A stretch of DNA of 12,152 nt from JBDHTO01 sp039808665. GTDB taxonomy: Bacteria > Pseudomonadota > Alphaproteobacteria > Paracaedibacterales > JAKBAR01. The notes beneath the pieces are model-generated. The model made no database searches. It saw nothing but the letters and a program-made list of their open reading frames with translations, and had not been told where the DNA came from. How positions within the stretch are numbered: the first letter of the stretch is position 1; the number at the start of each line of letters is the position of its first letter. Shown here piece after piece: positions 6,640-12,152 of the stretch. The position numbers and the translations under genes are program-made. Where the stretch lies: positions 1 through 12,152 of the forward strand of contig JBDHTO010000028.1 of assembly GCA_039808665.1 (NCBI GenBank). Direction: 5' to 3'.

Positions 6640-9261
6640 CTAAGCCAGGCTTTCCATGACAAAGGGCAAAATGCCCCCTGATCGGAAGTAGGCAACTTCA
6701 TCAGCTGTGTTCATGCTGACTGTGAGGGGGACTTCCTCTGTGCAGCCTGCTTTATAATGAATAACCATTTTAATAGGCATGCCAGGGGTGAGTGTGCCAT
6801 TGAAACCAATAATATCTACAGTTTCGTCTCCTGTGAGGTGAAGGGTTTTTCGGTTAACTCCCTTAGGAAAGAGCAAGGGTAAAATTCCCATGCCCACAAG
6901 GTTTGACCTGTGAATGCGTTCAAAACTTTCTGCAATCACTGCTTTGATACCAAGCAACCGTGTTCCCTTGGCTGCCCAATCCCGAGAGGATCCTGTGCCA
7001 TACTCTTTGCCAGCAACGATGACCGTTGGAACATGATTCTTTTGATAGAATTCGGCTGCATCATAGATGGTTGTTTGTTCACCGCTTGGAAAGATACGCG
7101 TGTATCCCCCTGTGATTCCTTCGAGCATTTCATTTTGAATGCGGATATTGGCAAAAGTTCCGCGAATCATGACTTCGTGATTACCCCGTCGTGCGCCATA
7201 GGCATTAAAATCATGTGGGGGAATCGCGTGATCGCTCAAATATCTTCCCGCAGGGCTGTCCTTTTTAATATTACCCGCAGGGGAAATATGATCCGTTGTA
7301 ATGCTATCCCCCAAAAGGGCGAGAATGCGGGCACCCTTGACATTGTAATGCTCCGCCATTTTCATAGTAAAATAGGGAGGATGTTTGACGTAGGTGCTGT
7401 CATTCTCCCAGGCATAGGTCGTGCTTTCATCCACATCCAAGGATTGCCAAGCATGATCACCCTCAAAAACCTTTGCGTATTGCTGTTTATACATTTCAGG
7501 TGTCATGAAGGATTGGATTGCCTCCTGGATCTCCTTTGAAGAGGGCCAGATATCCTTAAGGTACACATCCTTTCCATCGGGTGTTTGTGCAATAGGATCT
7601 TTTGTAAAATCCTTGAGCATGGTTCCGGCAAGCGCATAGGCCACTACAAGGGGTGGGGACGCGAGATAATTTGCCTTAACATGAGGATTAACACGCCCTT
7701 CAAAGTTTCGATTACCAGAAAGAACAGCGGCTACGGTAAGGTCATGTTCCTCAACCACCTTGCCAAGATGATCGGCGAGGGGGCCAGAGTTTCCAATACA
7801 TGTTGTGCATCCATAACCCACGAGGTAAAAACCAACATCCTCAAGATCCTTTGTCAGATTTGCTTGGTTCAGGTAATCCATCACCACTTTGGATCCGGGG
7901 GCGAGAGATGTTTTGACCCATGGTTTTGCCTTAAGTCCCAACGCCTTTGCTTTTTTCGCTAAGAGCCCTGCGGCCATAAGCACAGAGGGGTTCGATGTGT
8001 TTGTGCAGCTTGTAATCGCCGCAATCACAACATCCCCGGAGCTAAGATTAAAGGACTCCCCAGAGACGGGGATGGATTTCTGACCTTCTTTGATGGCGGC
8101 TTCACAAGATGCCTTTGCATCCTCAAGCAAAACCTTATCCTGAGGTCTTTTGGGGCCTGCGAGTGTTGGTCTTACGGTTGAAAGATCAAGCTCAACAGTA
8201 TCTGCAAAAACAGGATCAGGTGTGTGTGCATCACGCCAGAGTCCCTGTTCCTTTGCATAAGCTTCCGTAAGGGCGACTTGAATGTCGGATCTTCCCGTAA
8301 AGCGCATATAAGAAAGTGTCTCTTCGTCGATGGCAAAGAATCCGCATGTGGCGCCGTATTCAGGGGCCATGTTGGCAATGGTTGCACGGTCTGCGAGGGT
8401 GAGATGGGTTAAGCCCTCTCCATAAAATTCAACGAATTTACCGACAACCCCTTTGGTGCGAAGGATGTTTGTCACAAAAAGAACGAGGTCCGTCGCGGTG
8501 ACACCTTCTTGGAGCTTTCCTTTAAGCTTAAATCCAATCACTTCCGGGATAAGCATAGAAATGGGTTGCCCAAGCATGGCCGCTTCGGCTTCGATGCCCC
8601 CAACACCCCAGCCGAGGACGGCAAGACCGTTGACCATGGTCGTGTGGCTATCTGTCCCGACAAGGGTATCTGGATAGACGAGCGTTTCATTCGGGTTTGT
8701 TGTGTTTTGAAAGGTTACAGAAGCCAAGTATTCCAAGTTCACCTGATGGCAAATACCCGTTCCGGGGGGGACAACACGGAAATTCTCAAAGGCCTTTTGG
8801 CCCCACTTTAAGAATCGATAGCGTTCTCGGTTACGTTGATACTCCACCTTCACATTGTCGGAAAAGGCATGTGAACTCCCAAAATGATCGACGATCACGG
8901 AGTGGTCAATCACAAGATCGACAGGAATGAGTGGATTTACTTTGCGAGGATCTTTCCCTTTACTTTTCATAGCATCACGCATGGCGGCAAGGTCGACAAT
9001 GGCGGGAACCCCTGTAAAATCTTGCATAAGCACTCGTGCAGGGGAGAAACCAATTTCTACACCATATTTGTGTGCATCGGGATGGGCAGCTTTTTCTACA
9101 TCTTTTTTGGAGGCAGAAGTTCTTAGCATATTCTCAAGAAGAATCTTTTGGGTGATGGGGAGTTTTTGAAGACTGATCCCTGAAAATAAGGATTCCACTT
9201 GGGAAAGAGGATAGTAGTGAAATGTTTGTCCTAAAACGCTAAGCGTTGATTTTTGATACAT
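6640..9261 (-). CDS. acnA: Aconitate hydratase, AcnA/IRP type
   Basis: Aconitase isomerises citrate to isocitrate through cis-aconitate in the TCA cycle, in the cytoplasm. The 873-residue protein is slightly shorter than the usual ~890-900 for AcnA but has all domains in order. The N-terminal aconitase domains contain TGVPAIVDLAAMRDA (83-97) and the substrate region VGTDSHTTM (201-209). The 4Fe-4S cluster ligands are C419 (TSCTNTSNPS) and C485/C488 (GYGCTTCIGNSGP). The linker and swivelling domain 4 follow, with GDSITTDHISPAG (651-663), GSFxN-like GTFANIRIQN (701-710) and GTGSSRDWAAKG (755-766). The start ATG lies 37 bases downstream of a weak promoter-like pair and has no strong Shine-Dalgarno sequence. 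It is transcribed alone: a terminator follows and the upstream neighbour is divergent. An apo form could bind RNA as AcnA/IRP proteins can, but nothing here shows that. Confidence 0.98.
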   Translation of the reverse strand: MYQKSTLSVLGQTFHYYPLSQVESLFSGISLQKLPITQKILLENMLRTSASKKDVEKAAHPDAHKYGVEIGFSPARVLMQDFTGVPAIVDLAAMRDAMKSKGKDPRKVNPLIPVDLVIDHSVIVDHFGSSHAFSDNVKVEYQRNRERYRFLKWGQKAFENFRVVPPGTGICHQVNLEYLASVTFQNTTNPNETLVYPDTLVGTDSHTTMVNGLAVLGWGVGGIEAEAAMLGQPISMLIPEVIGFKLKGKLQEGVTATDLVLFVTNILRTKGVVGKFVEFYGEGLTHLTLADRATIANMAPEYGATCGFFAIDEETLSYMRFTGRSDIQVALTEAYAKEQGLWRDAHTPDPVFADTVELDLSTVRPTLAGPKRPQDKVLLEDAKASCEAAIKEGQKSIPVSGESFNLSSGDVVIAAITSCTNTSNPSVLMAAGLLAKKAKALGLKAKPWVKTSLAPGSKVVMDYLNQANLTKDLEDVGFYLVGYGCTTCIGNSGPLADHLGKVVEEHDLTVAAVLSGNRNFEGRVNPHVKANYLASPPLVVAYALAGTMLKDFTKDPIAQTPDGKDVYLKDIWPSSKEIQEAIQSFMTPEMYKQQYAKVFEGDHAWQSLDVDESTTYAWENDSTYVKHPPYFTMKMAEHYNVKGARILALLGDSITTDHISPAGNIKKDSPAGRYLSDHAIPPHDFNAYGARRGNHEVMIRGTFANIRIQNEMLEGITGGYTRIFPSGEQTTIYDAAEFYQKNHVPTVIVAGKEYGTGSSRDWAAKGTRLLGIKAVIAESFERIHRSNLVGMGILPLLFPKGVNRKTLHLTGDETVDIIGFNGTLTPGMPIKMVIHYKAGCTEEVPLTVSMNTADEVAYFRSGGILPFVMESLA

Positions 9262-9559
9262 GAAGTCACACAGAGTAATGCAGAACGATGGGAATATTTT
9301 AATACGATAATCTTAAGATGGTCTAAAAGATTCCGCCAAAATATGAAAAATTTTTTATGTATATATATTCTTGAGAGATGCCCAAGGTTTGCGAGTAGCT
9401 CTTTGATTTAGGATAACAAACTCTTAATCAAGGGAAATATTTTCCACACCATGAAAAGAAAGAGAGGAAAGTTTTGCCGCTTTCCTTTGTTTCTTTAACC
9501 ATTCATTAAACTTTTCTTTGCACCATAGACCTATAAGATTACGGAAGTGTAGGATTGCG
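9262..9559. promoter_or_regulatory. Divergent intergenic region between acnA and flgB
   Basis: This A+T-rich 298-base region must hold start signals for both directions. On the minus strand a weak sigma70-like pair for acnA is TTTAGA (9327-9322), a 17-base spacer, and TATTAA (9304-9299). The spacer contains the perfect 10-bp palindrome ATCTTAAGAT (9310-9319), a possible operator. On the plus strand a weak pair is TTGCGA (9389-9394), 17 bases, then GATAAC (9412-9417). A hairpin (AGGAAAG at 9465-9471 with CTTTCCT at 9480-9486) lies in the presumed flgB leader; it has no clean T run, so it is not called a terminator. AGGA at 9551-9554 is the flgB ribosome-binding site. No convincing gene lies here. 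The promoter calls rest on eye-matching only. Confidence 0.35.
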
Positions 9560-9901
9560 ATGCTCGATAAGGCATCTCCCCTCAGCTTAGGTTTGATGAA
9601 GCTTTTGACAGAAAAGCTTAAATATTTACAGGCCTCCAGCTTTGAAATGACCCAAAACATCGCGCGTGCCGATATTGTGGGTATGCGTCGTATGGAACTT
9701 AAACCCTTTGCGCAAACACTCAAAAAAACGCGCCATGGAATGACTTCTGATCTTGCGAATGCCCAAGTCAATACGGGAGAGATGATAAGCCGCGAAACGG
9801 AATCACTCGCCCTTGGCCAAATAACTATGGAATATCAGGCATTAATTAATATTTATAGACGTTATCATGACATGGTGCGTCTTGTGATTGGAAAGGGGTA
9901 G
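9560..9901 (+). CDS. flgB: Flagellar basal-body rod protein FlgB
   Basis: FlgB is a proximal rod subunit of the flagellar basal body, exported through the flagellar type III apparatus to the periplasm. The 113-residue product starts MLDKASPLSLGLMKLLTEKL and has a long N-terminal helix. A divergent form of the rod-protein signature follows (TQNIARADIVGM, residues 31-42, where NxANxDTPGY is usual). The C-terminal helix resembles FlgB (LALGQITMEYQALINIYRR then YHDMVRLVI). It is shorter than typical FlgB (about 130-140), mainly in the middle. An in-frame TTG at 9518 would add 14 residues, but ATG at 9560 has AGGA about 6 bases upstream and gives the expected N-terminus. The flgB-flgC-fliE order, with flgC 3 bases on, supports the call strongly; sequence alone would be weaker. 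Confidence 0.9.
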   Translation: MLDKASPLSLGLMKLLTEKLKYLQASSFEMTQNIARADIVGMRRMELKPFAQTLKKTRHGMTSDLANAQVNTGEMISRETESLALGQITMEYQALINIYRRYHDMVRLVIGKG

Positions 9902-9904
9902 TGG

Positions 9905-10342
9905 ATGATGAGCCTTTTTAGTATGTCGACTTTTGCAAAAATGATGAATGTTGCCCTTTCTGGTATGGAGGCGCAGAAACAGCGTCTTTTGGTTATTGCT
10001 CAAAACCTTGCAAACATTGGAAGTCGGGCGCCACAAAAAGGAATGGATCCCTATCAACGGAAAACTATTTCCTTTGTTTCAGAGATGGACCGTAAAAAAG
10101 GTGTTGAAGTTGTCAAAATCAAAGAAATTGGCCGAGATCAGTCACCCTTTCCTATGATCTATGCCCCTGAAGATCCTGCAGCTAATGCAGAAGGATTTGT
10201 GGCAGAAACAAACGTCAAAGGCCCCATTGAGATGACAGACTCTATGGAAGCCAAAAGGGGGTATCAGGCGAATCTTAAGGCCTATGAAAAAATTCTCTCT
10301 ATGCAGCAAGACGCCATTGCTTTGATTAAGCCCAATAGATAA
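9905..10342 (+). CDS. flgC: Flagellar basal-body rod protein FlgC
   Basis: FlgC is a proximal rod subunit assembled next to FlgB. The 145-residue protein keeps the family layout. The N-terminal helix holds ALSGMEAQKQRLLVIAQNLAN (about 17-37), followed by the G-x-x-PYQRK strand (46-53). A variable middle leads to the C-terminal half with PEDPAANAEGFVAETNV (88-104), the FlgC equivalent of the PxHPxA..GYV..PNV motif. The terminal amphipathic helix SMEAKRGYQANLKAYEKI (113-130) closes it. The usual N-terminal NxANxxT turn reads NLANIGSRAP. Two ATG codons are adjacent (9905, 9908); the first is used here, with AAAGG 8 bases upstream. Only 3 bases separate it from flgB, and fliE follows after 10 bases, so the three are one operon. 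Confidence 0.95.
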   Translation: MMSLFSMSTFAKMMNVALSGMEAQKQRLLVIAQNLANIGSRAPQKGMDPYQRKTISFVSEMDRKKGVEVVKIKEIGRDQSPFPMIYAPEDPAANAEGFVAETNVKGPIEMTDSMEAKRGYQANLKAYEKILSMQQDAIALIKPNR

Positions 10343-10352
10343 GAGGTAAGCC

Positions 10353-10694
10353 ATGTCCGCATCACTAATTGCCAATTATAGCCAAGCCGCCAAACTTGCT
10401 CAACCTCAGCAAAACCTTGGCGCCATTGTTGATTCTGCTTCCGAAACAAAAAAGGGATCAAAGGATTTTCAGCATACCCTTTCTTCGGTCATGAATAATC
10501 TCTATCAGGGGGTTAAACAGCAAGGGCACACAACAGAGACGCACTTGAGTCAACAAATTATGGGTGTTGGAAATATTGAGGAAACGGCTATGTCTTTAGC
10601 AGAACTGAACGCCAATCTTGATGTCGTAGCACAGGGATTAAGGATTGCTGTGGAGAAAATCACAGAACTTACCACGCGCACAATGGGTGGCTAA
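10353..10694 (+). CDS. fliE: Flagellar hook-basal body complex protein FliE
   Basis: FliE joins the MS ring to the proximal rod and is among the first substrates of the flagellar export apparatus. The 113-residue protein has a polar, flexible N-terminus. The F-x-x-x-L segment typical of FliE follows (DFQHTLSSVMNNL, about 38-50), then a central polar stretch. The C-terminal helix AMSLAELNANLDVVAQGLRI (79-98) fits the family pattern A-x-S-x-A-E-x-x-L-x-x-x-x-x-V-x-x. The extreme C-terminus (ITELTTRTMGG) differs from the common YQEIMRMPV ending. An AGAGG ribosome-binding site lies about 6 bases before the ATG. It is the third gene of the flgB-flgC-fliE operon. No clear terminator follows within the 34 bases before the opposing tRNA gene. 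Confidence 0.92.
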   Translation: MSASLIANYSQAAKLAQPQQNLGAIVDSASETKKGSKDFQHTLSSVMNNLYQGVKQQGHTTETHLSQQIMGVGNIEETAMSLAELNANLDVVAQGLRIAVEKITELTTRTMGG

Positions 10695-10728
10695 TAAATA
10701 GAGTATACTTTCGGAGATGCTTCAAAGA

Positions 10729-10806
10729 TGGGGCGAGTGACGGGATTTGAACCCGCGACTTCCAGAACCACAATCTGGCGCTCTAACCAACTGAGCTACA
10801 CCCGCC
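10729..10806 (-). tRNA. tRNA-His (anticodon GTG)
   Basis: The minus strand folds into a complete cloverleaf. It has the acceptor pair GCGGGTG/CACTCGC with one G:T wobble, D-arm GCTC/GAGC with loop AGTTGGTTA, anticodon stem CCAGA/TCTGG with loop TTGTGGT (anticodon GTG, His), a five-base variable loop AAGTC, T-arm GCGGG/CCCGT with loop TTCAAAT, and an encoded 3' CCA. The base before the acceptor stem is G (position -1, at 10806) and the discriminator base is C73, giving the standard histidine identity pair. It lies on the opposite strand to the flagellar genes and the MCP-like gene on either side. Confidence 0.97.
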
Positions 10807-10818
10807 ATCTTTATACAT

Positions 10819-10849
10819 ATTATCTATCCGTTTTCAGTTCAGAGGTCAA
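10819..10849 (-). promoter_or_regulatory. Candidate promoter of tRNA-His
   Basis: On the minus strand TTGACC (10849-10844) and GATAAT (10824-10819) match the sigma70 -35 and -10 boxes at 5 of 6 positions each. The spacing is 19 bases, longer than ideal; TAGATA two bases earlier would give 17. The -10 box ends 12 bases before the tRNA 5' end, a sensible distance for a short leader. The remainder of the 173-base gap (10807-10979) is A+T rich, with no gene I can support and no strong promoter visible for the plus-strand gene at 10980. Confidence 0.5.
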
Positions 10850-10979
10850 GAATTTCCACAAAGTCTTTCTTCAGAATCTTTCTTATTTTCTTAAAGTTTT
10901 TTTGTTTATGCCATATTAACGGTTTTTTTAGAAAGTCATGGTCTAATGAACACAAATAGATATTTATTGATGTTGTGTA

Positions 10980-12080
10980 ATGCATTCTTCTGAGGCAAAA
11001 AATCACGAAGAATTTCCAAGTCAATCACCGGAACATCCTCAAGATCCAACGGTGAGTGCGTCCTCGTCTGCTTCACTAGACGGGTGTGAAAAATCTTGGG
11101 TTGGGTTTAGCAATCTTGCAGAACATCTTAGCGATGACGTAAGAGAGCGCATTTCAGCAATCATTAACCTGTCTGAGCACAAGACGGGGGCTCTCTCTTC
11201 TCAGTTTCAAACCCTTTCAAAAAATGCGGGTCTCCAAGCTCAATACCTTAACGAACTTATTTCTATTGCTCAAAATGTTCAGGTTGGGGATCGCACAGTA
11301 AGCATCCAAGAAGTCTCTGGGATGCTTCATAAAACATTTCTAGAGTCCATTACCTGTATGCTTGAGATTTCAAAGCAAGCCATGTTGATGGTCTATATTT
11401 TGAATGATGGCGTGCGTAATCTTAATAAAATTGAAAAAAGTATTCGCCAAATTGAAATTATTAATCATAAAACAAAATATCTTTCCATTAATGCCACTAT
11501 TGAAGCTGTGCGGGCGGGAGAGGCAGGCGAGAGTTTTCAAGTTGTGGCGAGTGAAGTCAGAGATTTAAGTAACGATACGCAAAAACTTGCGGTGAATATT
11601 CGTGAAGAAGTCAATCAAATGACGCAGACACTCAATTACGCCCAAGATCTTCTCCAAAAGGTTGCAAGTATTGATATGTCTGACAATATTTTGGCTAAAG
11701 AACAACTGGATGAGATGATGAATGGGTTGATCGAAAACAGTGAGAAAATCTCTCATATTGTGGGCGACGCAAGCCAAGCCTCCCGTGAATTTGCAGATTC
11801 TGCTCGTAAGTTGATTACAGACATTCAATATCAAGATCGTGTCCGCCAAGATCTTGAACATATTCAACGTACCGTATCAAGTATGCAGACATTGAACGAG
11901 GGGATTCGTTCACTCCAAGAAACGGTGAATCCCATTATCGTGGATATTGAGGCTTTGAAATCCGAACTTCCTGGAGAACTCCAGGAGCCTATTGATGCCA
12001 TTATGAATAAAAAACCACCATTTTCATCGGGTATGGATGCGGAATCATCCGTTTCCAGTGACGATATTGAATTGTTTTAG
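10980..12080 (+). CDS. Soluble MCP-signalling-domain protein with CheZ-like motif
   Basis: This 366-residue protein is a probable cytoplasmic chemotaxis signalling protein. Residues 1-38 are polar and probably disordered, and most of the rest is predicted helix. Residues about 157-207 match the hairpin tip of methyl-accepting chemotaxis proteins, with the key run NATIEAVRAGEAGESFQVVA (171-190) and SEVRDL. N171, E175, R178 and E181 match residues used for trimer and CheA/CheW contacts in E. coli Tsr, but the Tsr F373 position is His. There is no membrane helix, HAMP domain or recognisable ligand domain. Near the C-terminus DIQYQDRVRQDLEHI (281-295) resembles the CheZ phosphatase motif, with D286 and Q290 spaced like CheZ D143 and Q147. 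The tail ends in SSDDIELF, like CheY-docking tails. The ATG has no Shine-Dalgarno sequence; an upstream in-frame stop at 10968 excludes a longer form. The next gene begins 9 bases on. The MCP relation is firm; CheZ-like activity is inference. Confidence 0.82.
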   Translation: MHSSEAKNHEEFPSQSPEHPQDPTVSASSSASLDGCEKSWVGFSNLAEHLSDDVRERISAIINLSEHKTGALSSQFQTLSKNAGLQAQYLNELISIAQNVQVGDRTVSIQEVSGMLHKTFLESITCMLEISKQAMLMVYILNDGVRNLNKIEKSIRQIEIINHKTKYLSINATIEAVRAGEAGESFQVVASEVRDLSNDTQKLAVNIREEVNQMTQTLNYAQDLLQKVASIDMSDNILAKEQLDEMMNGLIENSEKISHIVGDASQASREFADSARKLITDIQYQDRVRQDLEHIQRTVSSMQTLNEGIRSLQETVNPIIVDIEALKSELPGELQEPIDAIMNKKPPFSSGMDAESSVSSDDIELF

Positions 12081-12089
12081 GGAGGAAAA

Positions 12090-12152
12090 ATGAAACGCCT
12101 TATTTTAATATCCGCGCTTTTTATGGGGACAAGCTCCCTTGTGAGTGCTGCA
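12090..12152 (+). CDS. Exported protein of unknown function (N-terminus only)
   Basis: The last 63 bases encode 21 residues: a basic start (MKRL), a hydrophobic core (ILISALFMG) and a polar end with VSA-A, a typical signal-peptidase I site. So a Sec-exported periplasmic or outer-membrane protein is expected. A strong GGAGG ribosome-binding site lies just upstream, and only 9 bases separate it from the MCP-like gene, so the two are probably co-transcribed. The mature part is outside the window and the family cannot be named; periplasmic flagellar proteins such as FlgI or FlgA are possible from context only. Confidence 0.75.
   Translation, partial: MKRLILISALFMGTSSLVSAA

Noticed and set aside
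9375..9395. Possible sigma54 site (GATGCCCAAGGTTTGCGAG) upstream of flgB
   Set aside because: The -24 GG dinucleotide is missing at the required distance from the -12 GC, so the match fails on the invariant bases.
9463..9488. Hairpin in the flgB leader considered as a terminator
   Set aside because: There is no continuous T run after the stem on either strand and no gene ends nearby.
9506..9540. Possible flagellar sigma28 promoter (TAAACTTT ... ACCTATAA)
   Set aside because: The -35 half looks right, but the spacing is about 3 bases too long and the -10 half matches poorly; flgB is also normally an early gene not driven by sigma28.
9424..9771. 115-codon minus-strand open frame across the flgB leader
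   Set aside because: It overlaps flgB in antisense, has no ribosome-binding site of note and no recognisable motif.
10728..10919. Plus-strand open frame containing GFEPATSRTTIWRSNQLSYT
   Set aside because: It is the antisense reading of the tRNA-His gene, a well-known source of spurious database proteins; its second half is A+T-rich spacer.

Overview
The window comes from a flagellated Gram-negative alphaproteobacterium of moderately low G+C content. Four things point there: the gene order rseP-bamA-skp-lpxD-fabZ-lpxA-lpxI, the use of LpxI rather than LpxH, the alphaproteobacterial character of RseP, and an AcnA-type aconitase. The tRNA-His gene encodes the standard G-1:C73 pair. Many Rhizobiales, Rhodobacterales and Caulobacterales have lost that pair, so a lineage outside them (for example Rickettsiales/Holosporales-like or Rhodospirillales-like) is favoured. 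This placement is inference; no 16S gene is present.

Positions 1-6442 (minus strand) form one tightly packed envelope-biogenesis operon, read right to left: rseP, bamA, skp/ompH, lpxD, fabZ, lpxA, then the start of lpxI, which runs off the left edge. Gaps are 15 bases or less and several genes overlap, so translational coupling is likely. The products are a site-2 protease, the outer-membrane beta-barrel insertase, a periplasmic chaperone for barrel proteins, and early lipid A enzymes. FabZ makes acyl chains whose 3-hydroxy precursors are also used by LpxA and LpxD. The operon therefore builds both the protein and the lipopolysaccharide part of the outer membrane.

Positions 6443-9261 hold a 197-base spacer with a clear intrinsic terminator, then acnA (aconitase, TCA cycle) on the minus strand as its own transcription unit. 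A 298-base divergent intergenic region (9262-9559) separates it from plus-strand flagellar genes.

Positions 9560-10694 (plus strand) carry flgB-flgC-fliE, the proximal rod and MS-ring/rod junction genes, in their usual order. A tRNA-His gene on the minus strand (10729-10806) follows.

Positions 10980-12152 (plus strand) carry a soluble protein built around a methyl-accepting-chemotaxis-protein signalling hairpin, with no membrane segment. It also has a CheZ-like QDxxxQ motif and an acidic C-terminal tail ending in Leu-Phe. The start of a gene for an exported protein follows 9 bases later. The MCP-like protein is the least ordinary item here. The rest is conserved core-genome content, and I see no mobile element, CRISPR array or phage-like cassette.
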